From Alphaproteobacteria bacterium MedPE-SWcel (GTDB taxonomy: Bacteria; Pseudomonadota; Alphaproteobacteria; Rhodobacterales; Rhodobacteraceae): a stretch of DNA of 64,000 nt. Positions 52,956 through 62,388 of the stretch are shown here, one piece after another (positions within the stretch are counted from its first letter, which is position 1; the number at the start of each line of letters is the position of its first letter). The translations under genes and the position numbers were made by a program. The stretch is taken from positions 1-64,000 of the forward strand of contig MPDC01000008.1 of assembly GCA_001874255.1 (NCBI GenBank), given 5' to 3'. The notes under the pieces are model-generated. The model did no database searches, was not told the origin of the DNA, and saw only the letters and a program-made list of their open reading frames with translations.

Positions 52956-53381
52956 ATGTTGTTTATTATGCCGCATGTAATCATTGCCGACGACAACAGG
53001 GAATTTCTCGAATTGCTTTCCACCTATTGCTCCCGGGCAGGATGGACGGTCGAAACCTGTAGCAATGGCGCTGAATTGATGCATCTCGTGGCTGCCGGCA
53101 CCGCGCCTGGATTGCTTCTGATCGACGTCATGATGCCCGTTGTCGATGGCATCGAAGCCATAGAACAGATCTGCGATCACCCGCGACCGTTGCGGGTGCG
53201 TTTCATGTCGGGCGGCGACAGCGCCAACCTGCTCGCTGCAAAATTAATTGCCATGGCACGCGATATGAGTGTCGGCCGCAATATTTTCAAACCCGTCGAA
53301 AGAGCCGATTTTCTGAGCATACTGGATGAAGAAGCACAGCACCTCCTCGGGATGGGGACGGAAACGGGCGCCGAAATCTGA
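52956..53381 (+). CDS. Single-domain response regulator (receiver)
   Basis: The 141-residue protein is a CheY-like receiver: acidic pair Asp12-Asp13 in IIADDNREF, phospho-acceptor Asp57 in LLLIDVMMPVVDG, a Ser in MSGG and Lys in NIFKPV. There is no output domain, so it works through a partner. No histidine kinase gene lies nearby. A second in-frame ATG four codons later is an alternative start. Confidence 0.85.
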   Translation: MLFIMPHVIIADDNREFLELLSTYCSRAGWTVETCSNGAELMHLVAAGTAPGLLLIDVMMPVVDGIEAIEQICDHPRPLRVRFMSGGDSANLLAAKLIAMARDMSVGRNIFKPVERADFLSILDEEAQHLLGMGTETGAEI

Positions 53382-53408
53382 AGTATTTCCCGATGTCACA
53401 ATGGCCTC

Positions 53409-53426
53409 GGCTTTGTTGCACAAATC
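53409..53426. mobile_element. IS5-family-type inverted-repeat end, solo
   Basis: GGCTTTGTTGCACAAATC resembles the terminal repeat of IS5-family (IS903-like) elements. A GTGAAGGATTCAC inverted sequence follows at 53428-53440, as is common inside such elements. No transposase gene follows, so this is a leftover end or a scar. Confidence 0.5.
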
Positions 53427-53563
53427 GCGTGAAGGATTCACCTCATGAATCCAGCATGATAGCTGGGAACTATGAGCAGTTGGTCACCTACAAAATACAC
53501 GACGACAAACTGGTCGTCATACACTGAGCTACTCCCCAATGTTTGGACAGGTTGCCTCGTAGA

Positions 53564-53926
53564 TTAAGCTACTCTCCGCGCCTGCTGATCGGTTTGGGTT
53601 TCGTCTTTTCTCAGCCAATAAACCACGGCTGGAGGTTTGCCGCCAAGGGCGGAATGGGGGCGTTTGCGGTTGTAGAATTCGATCCACTTGCCGACACCCA
53701 CCTTTGCTTCTGATCCTGTTTCCCTTGGATTGGGTGCATTGTTTCTCTCATCTTCAGTGCTGTAAGAAAACTGTCGCAACAGGTCTTCTATTTTTTGCTC
53801 TGCAAGGACCTCATCCAGATCCCCGATTTCATTCTCAATCCGGCGCGCCGTGCTAATCCTGGAATTTATAGAGCTTTCACTCTGCCCCTTGGCTCCAAGC
53901 CATTTTCGAAATTCAGATTCTTGCAT
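53564..53926 (-). pseudogene. Chimeric ORF: unknown N-terminus fused to IS3-type transposase tail
   Basis: The first ~68 codons (from 53926) encode MQESEFRKWL and following residues of an unidentified protein of the restriction neighbourhood. The last ~42 codons read VGKWIEFYNRKRPHSALGGKPPAVVYW, the C-terminus of an IS3-family OrfB (the RPHSALGG end of the DDE domain). The join near 53700 keeps the frame open by chance. It marks an insertion or recombination into the restriction locus. Confidence 0.65.
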
Positions 53927-53942
53927 CTTTAACTCTCAAAAT

Positions 53943-54794
53943 TTAGGCCGCGACCGCCGCGTCGTTGACGCCTTTTACGATCTGAATGATCTCGGCCGCA
54001 TGATCCTTCTTAAAGACACCGGCAATCCCGAGGTCATCAATGTCTGAAAAGGGACTTTCATAGAAAGTCTTGGGTTCTACAATTCCGCTATCGGTAAGGT
54101 GATCGATAATCATGTCGATGAATTCTGTTTGATCAGGGTTTAGCTGGTGCGTTGACATGAAAGCGCTGAAGGCTTGTTTTGCTGCGGCGCGATCGAGTCC
54201 GATCAATCGGCGCAGGAATACTCCCAGCGGTTCCTCCTCTTGAAGAGCAGAGAGCGTCTCTGTGTCTGAAACACCTTGTTCAATCAGCATTTTTTGGAGC
54301 TCTTCAACATCAGTGCGTGTGAGAGCCTCTGCGCGATGAATTTTCTGCAGGGTGATGTGATCCATATGTGTTTCGACAAATTTGCGGACTTTCATTTTGA
54401 ACCGCGCCTTGTCTATCCCGGTGCCGACTTCTGGGAGATCTATGGTCTCATCACCACCAATCTCATCTTCAAAGTCGGTTATCACGACCTTGCGTTCCTT
54501 AGGCTGAATTAGGTCTGCGAGCATGCGTAACTTGCGTCTGACCTCCTCCAGGATATCAACAGAAATATCCGTCCAGAATTGTTCTGTCTGCATTTCAAGG
54601 ATCAGTTCCATCTGCTTGGCTACAGTGGGGACGTTGGATAAACCTTCAAGAGCAGAGGCAAATTTGACCATTCGCATTTGCAGCCGTTGAAATCCGGCAT
54701 CGCCGCGTAGCAGAAGCAGCTGTGCGTTCAGCACAAGCAGATCGAATTGCTTTGCAGGTAAATGATCATCCTGAAAGGCCGATGGTAAAGCCAT
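53943..54794 (-). pseudogene. hsdR: hsdR 3' fragment (type I restriction, C-terminal domain)
   Basis: The 283-residue frame matches the C-terminal part of type I restriction HsdR (EcoEI-type): LRRLIGLDRAAAKQAFSAFM, DQTEFIDMIIDHLTDSGIVEP and FYESPFSDIDDLG. The endonuclease and DEAD helicase domains, over 500 residues, are missing, and no hsdM or hsdS lies in the window. The start ATG (54794) is internal to the ancestral gene. It is a relic rather than a functional enzyme. Confidence 0.75.
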
Positions 54795-54835
54795 TGTTGC
54801 TGGCGCACGGCGTCGGGCGGCTGCCTTTCATGCCG

Positions 54836-54880
54836 TATGATCCGCAGATCATATTTCCGCTTTATGATCGGTAGATCATA
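54836..54880. promoter_or_regulatory. Twin TATGATC-N4-GATCATA palindromes
   Basis: Two perfect 18-base sites (54836-54853 and 54863-54880) have identical 7-base arms and spacers CGCA and GGTA, with starts 27 bases apart. They resemble paired operators of an antitoxin or XRE regulator. They lie about 290 bases upstream of the hipB-like gene and just right of the hsdR relic. Which protein binds them is uncertain. Confidence 0.6.
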
Positions 54881-55168
54881 GCTTCAAAGCTGGTGACGCC
54901 TGAGCAGGTGCGCGCGAGGGGCTGCAGGCGTGACTTTCGAAGGCAGGGACCGCAGTCGTTCCGCGCGAACAGGCGCGTTGTATGAGTGTGGTGAGGTGAC
55001 CCAGTTGTGTTTCGTAATACTAACGCTAATGCGCTCAATGTTGCGCTGAGGTAACATAAGTTGTGAATTGAGCAAGGGCGTTGGATTGTCGTTTCGCAAG
55101 GCAAAAATTGACATTAATGTTTTATCAGTGTAACATTTAGGTTCATAGTGTGACTTGGAGGTATCATT

Positions 55169-55471
55169 ATGGCTGCCCCGATCAAAATGCCCAGAGCGGC
55201 ACGTAAGGAGCTCGTGACACTTGGGGAAAACATTCGTGTTGCGCGACTGCGTCGCAAATTGACCGCTGAGATTGTCGCGCAGCGCGCTGGCACAACGCGG
55301 CAGACAATTGCCAAAATCGAAAGCGGGAACCCCGCCGTTAAGATCGGCACTTACGTGGCCGTGTTGCAGGCACTCGGCCTTCTGAAAGGCTGGGGGGATC
55401 TCGAAGACCCGGTTGGTGAGCAGATGGCCCTGGATGACCTCCCGCAGCGTGCGAGATTGAAAAATGGTTGA
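55169..55471 (+). CDS. hipB: HipB-like XRE antitoxin
   Basis: GGAGG precedes the ATG. Residues about 18-70 are an XRE helix-turn-helix (LGENIRVARLRRKLTAEIVAQRAGTTRQTIAKIESGNP). Its last codons overlap the hipA-like start, the arrangement of HipBA antitoxin-toxin operons. The partner is broken, so this would be an orphan regulator today. The 374-base gap before it (54795-55168) holds the twin palindromes and an AT-rich promoter-like stretch. Confidence 0.75.
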   Translation: MAAPIKMPRAARKELVTLGENIRVARLRRKLTAEIVAQRAGTTRQTIAKIESGNPAVKIGTYVAVLQALGLLKGWGDLEDPVGEQMALDDLPQRARLKNG

Positions 55472-56194
55472 GGTTTGGATCGACTGGAAGGGGCTGAAAC
55501 GGGTTGGCACACTCCACCGCACAGCGGGGCGCGGCCGAGAGCGGGTGTCCTTTACCTATCATGACGATTGGCTTGGCGACGAAAATGCCTTCGGGCTTTC
55601 GCCGGGCATGCCTCTCGTCAAAGGGCAATTCGTGCCTGAGGCGGGGCAGGACATGCTTGCGCCGCTTGGGGACTCTGCCCCCGATACCTGGGGGCGAACG
55701 GTGATGCGGCGCTATGAGGGGCGCATGGCAGAGGCCGAGGGGCGACGCTCGAGAACACTGCAAGAAACCGACTACCTGCTAGGGGTGAATGACGAGACCC
55801 GTTTGACCAAGACCGCGAAGAGCTCTACCGGCGAGTTGCCTTTTCCATTCTCGTCACGAACCTCGATGACCATATGCGCAATCATGGATTTCTGCGTGGG
55901 CGGGGCGGCTGGCACCTTTCACCGGCCTACGACATCAACCCTGTGCCGAACCAACCACGCGTGCTCAAGAGCTACGTTGATGACGACAATCCGGATGCCA
56001 GTATCGCCCTGCACCGCGCGCAACATGAATCCTATCTTCTCGAACGCGGCGAGGCAGATCGCATCATTGCAAAGGTAGCCGAAGCGACTATGGCTTGGCG
56101 TGATGTTGCCCGTGCCTTGGGCGCTCCGGAGAGGGAAATCAAGGAGATGGCGACAGCCTTTGAGCACGAGGAAGCGGATATGGCACGGGTGTGA
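55464..56194 (+). pseudogene. hipA: hipA toxin gene with internal deletion and frameshift
   Basis: The N-terminal ~110 codons match HipA (FGLSPGMPLVKGQ, LGDSAPDTWGRTVMRR). Around 55790 the frame jumps. From about 55815 another frame encodes the HipA C-terminal part (EELYRRVAFSILVTNLDDHMRNHG, WHLSPAYDINPVP) to the stop at 56194. The middle, with the ATP-binding loop and most of the kinase domain, is gone. So it is a dead HipA kinase next to an intact antitoxin. Confidence 0.75.
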
Positions 56195-56502
56195 ACTGGG
56201 GCCGCTGTTGAATTGGATTGACCGAAAGCCGTTTGGCTGCAGCGGGATTTTGAGGTCCTTGGCCGTTCCCATGCGGGATGACGAGGCAGGTTGATTTTGT
56301 GGTGCCACGTTCGGTCCCTCAATGCCGTGTTTCTGATTGCTGAACATAAGCGGCCAGCCGTGTCAGACGCGGTACAAGCCCCGCTTCAACAAGAAAATTC
56401 CCCTGCGCCAGCGCATTCCTCGCGAGGCAAGTTTCTCGCTGACAGCCCCTTGGTGCCAGCTTTGGTCATGTTCATCGAAACACTCAAAGTGAGGATCAAG
56501 AA
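56195..56502. other. Non-coding segment before truncated plasmid gene
   Basis: About 308 bases with no supported gene, leading into a GAGGATC ribosome binding site for the next start. No mobile-element ends or RNA genes were seen. Confidence 0.4.
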
Positions 56503-56655
56503 ATGGCTACTCAAACTCTGAAACTGAACGTCAAATCCGGCGAAAAAGACGGCAAGAACTTCTGGGACCGCTGCGGCGTCCTCTTCGTCAACACCGACGA
56601 CAGCGGCAACATCACGTCGAGAGGAACACACCGATCAAGGCCAAGGTGCCGATGA
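56503..56655 (+). pseudogene. Truncated small plasmid-type protein gene
   Basis: GAGGATCAAGAA precedes the ATG. The first ~39 codons encode MATQTLKLNVKSGEKDGKNF and a hydrophilic domain of the sort found in small conjugative-plasmid proteins. At about 56612 the sequence joins reversed trbC and the last 11 codons are unrelated. The join marks a recombination breakpoint. I cannot name the family. Confidence 0.55.
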
Positions 56656-56803
56656 CAATGCCCAAGGGGCCGGTGATCGTGTCGACGATGCCTTGCAGCA
56701 GGTTCTGCACCGGGGAGAGGTCGATACTCTGCGCGAGTGCGGGGTTTGCAATCATCAAACTGGCCAGAGCCAGCGACAGGATCGTGCGGAATTGTATGTG
56801 CAT
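56612..56803 (-). pseudogene. trbC: trbC (conjugative pilin) 5' fragment
   Basis: The minus-strand frame from 56803 has a signal-peptide-like start (MHIQFRTILSLALASLMI) and the TrbC/VirB2 pilin helix (NLLQGIVDTITGPLGIVIGTLALIGVFLS). It breaks off where it meets the truncated small gene, so the second pilin helix is missing. It matches the trbB fragment at the left edge as part of the same lost trb operon. Confidence 0.65.
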
Positions 56804-56816
56804 CAGGAGGCTCCAG

Positions 56817-57014
56817 TCAGTCGGTCACGCACAGGCCTACGCGGATCTGTTGCAGCGTGATGCGGAGACGTATTTTACCGATGTCGAACGGTACTTCCGT
56901 TGCCTGGATCAGCAGCGGCGAGAGGTCTTGGAGCAAGCGCGCGAGGTCAGCGAAGACTACGCGCCTTTTGGAGCTTCTGGACGTAATGAGGATTTGATAC
57001 CCGTCCTCACCTAG
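56817..57014 (+). pseudogene. C-terminal remnant of an unidentified plasmid-type protein
   Basis: A plus-strand frame reads VGHAQAYADLLQRDAETYFT and continues to DYAPF with clear helical, real-protein character and no matching start upstream other than sequence shared with trbC. It is probably the tail of a plasmid gene joined here by recombination. The gap 57015-57222 after it shows nothing further. Confidence 0.4.
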
Positions 57015-57222
57015 AGAAAAAAGCATTTGAACTCAAAGAACCCGACGGCCGCGCTTCAGTTCCGCCCCCGTAGTAGAATCACTTTTTTTACGAACGGTTT
57101 TATGTCTTGGGGTGCAGGTATGTTGAACTTGATGGCGAGTGATCGGCCATTTGGGTATTTCGATCTGCTGGAGATTTGAGATGATCTGAAAACGCAAAAC
57201 GCGGACTGACAAATGGCGATTT

Positions 57223-60200
57223 TCAAAACTCCAGTGTTGTCAAGTCGTCTTCGCTCTCTTGAATCCCCGGCCAGTTGAACCTGACAGATGGGTCGGTAAG
57301 TTCAAGAGTCCGGTCGGGATACATCTTTTCAAACTTGCTGCGGAAAGTCCTTAGCTTTCGCGGGTCCAAGTCAATGTTGCACTTGCCAGTATCCAGAACG
57401 ACAAGACTTGGTGAAATGTGTTGGATGCGCAGATCCTCCCACGAATTGTTTATAAAATGCTTCAATTCGTTAGCAATTCCCAGTTCTTTGTTGGTTTCAT
57501 CCCTGGGAACTAACGTCATACGGCGGACTCCTAGTAGATTTTGAACGATCCTAAGCATGCTTGCGTTACCCGCCAAGGCACTGCTCATTGGGCGGCTGGC
57601 CACACGAACGGTACACCAGCTATTGCTTGCGCCCATCAAAACAGTCGCAGGCGCATTATTATCCCTTTTCGAATGTCGAGGGGGTTTGGTGAGGCCAGGC
57701 ACGAACAATTCCAAGATTTTTGAAACGAAAATTGCACCGCGGCAAGAACCGTAGAATTTTCCGCCATGTGGGTTCACTAGGTTAAGGATAACGTTATCGT
57801 CGCTTGCCGAAGGTTCCGCATTTTCCTCCTGCGTTCCTGGCAAATATGCTCCGTTGATCTCCTGACTACTCGGGAAGTACTTGTGGTATGCTTGGATTGA
57901 CAAGAGCGCATGCTTGATAAACACGCTGCGTTTGTCCAACTCGAACCTCGAAGCTTCCGGATTTTCTTCGCTTGTCGCATCCTGCAGTTTCCCGACGCCT
58001 ATCAAGCCAGGTCGAAAATCTGGAATCGGTTGTGCTTTCAAGAAGCTCAGGAAAACATCAGCGGTTAAGGTGTCCGCTGCCACGAATGCTTCAAGAACCG
58101 CCTCTGGTGGTGCGCTACCGACCGACTTATTGCGGTTATTCATTCGCACCATCCGGGACCAAAGACTTTTGGCGAATTCTGAGCGGACAGTTCTCCTTAG
58201 AGCTTGCGGCACGGTCTCTCGATGCTCTGTCAATGCAAGTGCTTCGAACAGCAATTGACCTCCTTGTCTCCAACGGGTACCGCGAGACAAATCGATGCCG
58301 GAATATAATAGGCTGCCAATCTCCGCATCTGCTTCTAAGAACGGCTTTAGGTTGGACAGTGTCGCCTCATTGTTCAACCTTTCCCTTTTTCCTATGTGCG
58401 AACCACAATATTGCAGTTTAATTTCTAAAGCCTTGGCATACAGACGGAGGTTGTTTGCGGCGTATAGTAAAAACTGCCGTTCCAATCCTTTGATGAGTGC
58501 AATATGTTCTTTTCGATTGTCTCTAGCCAACAGGCGACGGCACAATTCAAGCCTTTCTGCGCCAAATGCAGCTACCTCTTCGCTCAACGTTGCATTTTGC
58601 AGATAAGCCTCTGACAGTCTCAGCGCGTTCTCAACGCTTGTGGCGTCTGCCGACACTAATAAATCCTTGTATATTTTTGCCGACAGTTCCTGTTCTGCGC
58701 GAGTTTTCAACGCCATTCCGAGCCGGTCATGTTCAAGACCAGGCCACTTAGAGATCTTTGAAAGTAGTTCCGTGCGCTGTATCATTTCCGGACCGACCCG
58801 ATCGAGGGTCTCGAGAAGGAAGTTCATAGCGAGAATTGCCCGCCAATCTGACAACTGTTCATCTCGAACTTGCCCAGCTAGTACAGCCTTGAAGTCCCGG
58901 CCATCGACCCATCCGCTGTTTACGGCTCCGGTCATCTCCCGGAGGATGGAGGTGTAGAAATAGGCTCTGGTCGTCGGCAAATTCTCCGCCAATTCGTCCA
59001 GCATCGCATAAAACTTATTGAGATGAGGGGATGCAGGCGCACCGAGTTCATTTCGCTTTCGTAGAAGTCGCAGGAAGAGACGCACCCGGCCCGCGCGCTC
59101 GACATCGCCTTGCTGCTCGTCCAGCTGAATTAGCGTAAGCTCTGCTTTTTCGAGGGGATCCCACCACCCATCAACATCGCCCAATTCGCCGTCTTTATAT
59201 TTCTGAGCAACCCGGATCTGCGCGCGGATCCATAGTTGGAACACCCATGGAGAGGTGTCGCCGCTTTTTATAAGTTTTCTCAAATTCTCGACCGCGCTCG
59301 TCAATTCTTGACGCTGGATTGGCACATTGTCGATCGGGTGCAATGAATGACGTGCCGCCTCCAAAAGGAGTCGTCGGGAGTCACCCATCAAATCTGTAGA
59401 CATTTGGAGAAACTGAGAAGCATTTTTATAATGGGATGCCGCGTCCTGCTCACCAACCCCGTGCAGTCTGCTAAGCCGTCCAAAAGCGATAGCGGCAGTC
59501 AACGCGTATCCCGGCCTTGCGATTTGTTGCTCTCCAAGGACGTGAGCGAGCGCCTCGACTGCGGGCGCTAACTGCTCGGCGAATTCCGTGCTGGTAGCAA
59601 TCCTAGGAGGAAAACCCTCCTTCTCAAAATCTGGCGCGAGCGTCCTTCGCAGCAGGAGGCTGTGCACTTCCAGAGACAACGCCTCCTGGCTAAGGTCTCG
59701 TTTCCGTACCCCAAGTGCGGACCCCATTGCTGAGCCAACGATCAGCTTAAGATGCTCGGTCAGTTTCAATGCGGTGCTAGGTTCGAAAGACTCGGAAGAA
59801 TATAGGACCGATGAGCTGGCAAGATCAGTGAAGCGCCCAAAGGCGAGGAGAAGCTGAGTAGATGTTGGGGATGCGGCAAGGGCCTCTTTCAGCTGCGAAT
59901 TCTCTTCAGTTACCAGCTCGATGATGAACTCTAAGACTTGCGTAATCGAGGTGGAAGGCAATTCTTCTTTCGTCTCGACTAGATCGCAAGTATGGTTGAG
60001 AGCCCGGGTTAGGAGTTCGTGTCTTATAGGTTCATGCCAATCTTGGCCCAAGTTTGGAACTAGTTGCAATGCCACAATGGCCGAACGGAATTGGCTGTTC
60101 TCTGGATCGCTAGTGCGACCTTCTAAATGATGGTGTATTACTTGTTTCGTGAATTGAGTTCGTTCATCCGCTTGTATTTTCGGCTGCAACGTTGGAGGGT

Positions 60201-61518
60201 AACGCAAGTGGTCGAGCAATAGGCCGCGGAGCCTCATCCAACCATCGCTTCGCTGCACCACTGAGGCACTGTGCATTATCCTCTCGTATACATGCTGTTC
60301 TATCGGTAGATTCATTCGATGTGCGAGCGCACGCATCATCCTCTCGTCAAACGCATCCGCATGCGACAAGGCTCGCAAAAGAATTTGCTCATCATCGGTT
60401 CGAAAAGAAAGCAGTTTATCATAGACTTCTTCTAGCAGATCCGGCAGTTCGGCGGCATCGGGCGGGCCTCCGAATTTACTCGCATAGTTTCTGACCCATG
60501 CGCATTTGGCAATGATCGCTTCCAAGAACAAAGGTCCCGAAAGAATGCGTTCGCGGAGTTTGCCTATGGGTAAACCATGAAGCGATACAAGCTCGCCCGC
60601 TTCGGTAGGTGTGAGGTCATCAATTGAATGTGTATCAAGGCGTTTTCGACCGGACCACTCGTTGGGGAAAAGCCATTCAGAATCGGCTTTACCGAAAACT
60701 ACGAACTTCGCGCCTCGACACCTGTCAAAAACCTTTCGTACGAGTTTCAGCATCCGTTTCGAGGACTGCTGAGAACGGTATTGAATGGTGTCGAGGTCGT
60801 CGATGATAAAAAGGACCCTCCGATCATTGTGGCCTCGGAGCCATTGTGAAAGATCTTCGCAAAAAAAATCTTCCAGCTTCTCAGATAGATCGCGCAAAGG
60901 CAGTTCGTCTAGTTCATCAAGCTCAGTGTGGCTTTTACGCAGCTTCCTATCCGAGAAGTATTCGAAACCTTTCTTAAGAAGCTTACCCGCTGCGCCTACT
61001 TCGCCGATCGCGTCTATGGCCAGTTCTCCACCCGCAGCGTTGATAGTCGCAATGTGCGTGCCAACGTCGCTTGCATCTGCAATGATGTCAGACTGGGAGC
61101 TTGCCTTTGAAAGAGGTGAATTATGCCTGAGTTTGGTATCTATGGAAGGCCAGCGCCGCTCCATTAACTTTGCGTATGCAAAGGCAAATCGTTTGAGTGC
61201 GGGCAGTTTTCCGAACCGTCTTGACGCCGAAAGCCCGCAGTACAGACTAACAAGTAGGTCTTCGGGTCTCCATTCCGGGTCGACTTCTGCCAAGGCGACA
61301 CAAGTCGGTTTTTCAGGATCACGAAGGGCGTTCTTGCTTGCTTCCCAGGCCAGCCTGGATTTTCCAGACCCACTCTCACCACACACGTAAAGAATGTTTG
61401 TCGATGCCTCGGAGGCCACGAACTCTGAGATGCGTTTGAGTTCGTTTGGTCGGCGAACGAAGAGGTCTGATCGCTCTTGTTTGCTGCCAGGATCAAGTTC
61501 GGTATTGCGTTCATTCAC
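57223..61518 (-). CDS. Large STAND-like P-loop NTPase, likely defence or signalling
   Basis: The 1431-residue protein has a P-loop at residues 47-54 (GESGSGKS) within NILYVCGESGSGKSRLAWEA and a Walker B-type VLFIIDDLDTI near 245, then a winged-helix-like region to ~430. About 900 residues of Ala/Leu-rich helices (TPR-like array) follow, and a beta-rich C-terminus with no recognised effector. Base composition is lower in GC than the rest of the window, suggesting transfer. This layout (NTPase plus repeat sensor) is that of STAND/Avs-type antiphage proteins; the role is inference. Confidence 0.7.
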   Translation of the reverse strand: MNERNTELDPGSKQERSDLFVRRPNELKRISEFVASEASTNILYVCGESGSGKSRLAWEASKNALRDPEKPTCVALAEVDPEWRPEDLLVSLYCGLSASRRFGKLPALKRFAFAYAKLMERRWPSIDTKLRHNSPLSKASSQSDIIADASDVGTHIATINAAGGELAIDAIGEVGAAGKLLKKGFEYFSDRKLRKSHTELDELDELPLRDLSEKLEDFFCEDLSQWLRGHNDRRVLFIIDDLDTIQYRSQQSSKRMLKLVRKVFDRCRGAKFVVFGKADSEWLFPNEWSGRKRLDTHSIDDLTPTEAGELVSLHGLPIGKLRERILSGPLFLEAIIAKCAWVRNYASKFGGPPDAAELPDLLEEVYDKLLSFRTDDEQILLRALSHADAFDERMMRALAHRMNLPIEQHVYERIMHSASVVQRSDGWMRLRGLLLDHLRYPPTLQPKIQADERTQFTKQVIHHHLEGRTSDPENSQFRSAIVALQLVPNLGQDWHEPIRHELLTRALNHTCDLVETKEELPSTSITQVLEFIIELVTEENSQLKEALAASPTSTQLLLAFGRFTDLASSSVLYSSESFEPSTALKLTEHLKLIVGSAMGSALGVRKRDLSQEALSLEVHSLLLRRTLAPDFEKEGFPPRIATSTEFAEQLAPAVEALAHVLGEQQIARPGYALTAAIAFGRLSRLHGVGEQDAASHYKNASQFLQMSTDLMGDSRRLLLEAARHSLHPIDNVPIQRQELTSAVENLRKLIKSGDTSPWVFQLWIRAQIRVAQKYKDGELGDVDGWWDPLEKAELTLIQLDEQQGDVERAGRVRLFLRLLRKRNELGAPASPHLNKFYAMLDELAENLPTTRAYFYTSILREMTGAVNSGWVDGRDFKAVLAGQVRDEQLSDWRAILAMNFLLETLDRVGPEMIQRTELLSKISKWPGLEHDRLGMALKTRAEQELSAKIYKDLLVSADATSVENALRLSEAYLQNATLSEEVAAFGAERLELCRRLLARDNRKEHIALIKGLERQFLLYAANNLRLYAKALEIKLQYCGSHIGKRERLNNEATLSNLKPFLEADAEIGSLLYSGIDLSRGTRWRQGGQLLFEALALTEHRETVPQALRRTVRSEFAKSLWSRMVRMNNRNKSVGSAPPEAVLEAFVAADTLTADVFLSFLKAQPIPDFRPGLIGVGKLQDATSEENPEASRFELDKRSVFIKHALLSIQAYHKYFPSSQEINGAYLPGTQEENAEPSASDDNVILNLVNPHGGKFYGSCRGAIFVSKILELFVPGLTKPPRHSKRDNNAPATVLMGASNSWCTVRVASRPMSSALAGNASMLRIVQNLLGVRRMTLVPRDETNKELGIANELKHFINNSWEDLRIQHISPSLVVLDTGKCNIDLDPRKLRTFRSKFEKMYPDRTLELTDPSVRFNWPGIQESEDDLTTLEF

Positions 61519-61814
61519 TGTTCAAGGTCTTCTTTTTAAGGAACTTTAACACTAACCAATTAGTATACGGCCAAAAATCGTGTACTTTTGACAGAAGCGG
61601 TTTAGCCGAATTCTCCAAGAAATCGAAATAGTGTCAAGCTTAGGCGCTAGAAGCTTTGAAGAATACTCCCTGATCGACTAACTTGTTACAAGCGGCTCGG
61701 AGCTATTGCAGAGTCTGGTGTCCAGGCGATCTTCATGCGGCAACTTGATCTTTGGTTGATCGCTTGATGCTGTTGACGAAGTCGACGCCTTGGATGACGT
61801 GATCTTTATGGCCT
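61519..61814. other. AT-richer gap with a short transposase-like or orphan tail
   Basis: Near-promoter sequence of the STAND gene lies at the left (AT-rich, 61519-61600). Around 61740-61815 on the minus strand a short tail reads KGHKDHVIQGVDFVNSIKRS and a stop, with no start in reach. It may be the end of a lost gene. No RNA gene was seen. Confidence 0.35.
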
Positions 61815-62015
61815 TTAGGGGCGTTTTGTGCCAATGCTCGAGTCAGCGGGATGATCTGAGCGGTTCAGTTCTGTGAGAATGTCGCCATCATACAGGGCTG
61901 CCTGCGTCTCGCCGTTGTCCCATCGATAAAGCAGACCGATTTCTTCGCCTGTTTTGATGCATGTAATCCGGCCAATGGCTTCGGCGGTTGCGCGCGCATT
62001 TTGAAATTGAGGCAA
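61815..62015 (-). CDS. Small plasmid-type protein, co-transcribed with XRE gene
   Basis: A TTG start at 62015 lies two bases after the XRE stop. The 66-residue product (ending in SSIGTKRP) has mixed polar character (RITCIKTGEEIGLLYRWDNG), no signal or membrane helix. It is coupled to the upstream XRE gene and could be its partner, but no family was recognised. Confidence 0.5.
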   Translation of the reverse strand: MPQFQNARATAEAIGRITCIKTGEEIGLLYRWDNGETQAALYDGDILTELNRSDHPADSSIGTKRP

Positions 62016-62017
62016 AA

Positions 62018-62230
62018 CTAGCCCCTCTTGTTACACAATTCCTTGGGATCGACGCCAAGAGCAATCGCGATCCGCTCCAGAACATCGAGTGATGCTGAAT
62101 CTTTAGCGAGTTCGATCTCGCTGATATAGCTGCGATCCACGTCCGCAGCTAAGCCTAGCTGTTCTTGGCTCAAACCTCTGGAATTTCTTAGATTCCGGAT
62201 ATTTAACCCTACTCGTTCCCGAAAATTCAT
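62018..62230 (-). CDS. XRE-family regulator
   Basis: The 70-residue protein is almost wholly a helix-turn-helix (VGLNIRNLRNSRGLSQEQLG, then DVDRSYISEIELAKDSAS). It is of the compact Cro/C1 class found on plasmids and integrated elements. It leads a two-gene unit with the small gene at 61815-62015. Confidence 0.85.
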   Translation of the reverse strand: MNFRERVGLNIRNLRNSRGLSQEQLGLAADVDRSYISEIELAKDSASLDVLERIAIALGVDPKELCNKRG

Positions 62231-62388
62231 GACCTGTATTCGGCCAGATCACAAGAACCACTCTACGGAATATATTCCACAAAACGCGCGCGAGCCTCAC
62301 AAAGAGTATGCTCGCATATGGTGTAAAGGCAGAGAGTGGCGGTAGGGTAACAGTAGTACAATAATGTAATCAAAAGGCGTGAATTGAT

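Noticed and set aside
55464-56194. Active HipA toxin
   Set aside because: The kinase core is missing and the two ends lie in different frames.
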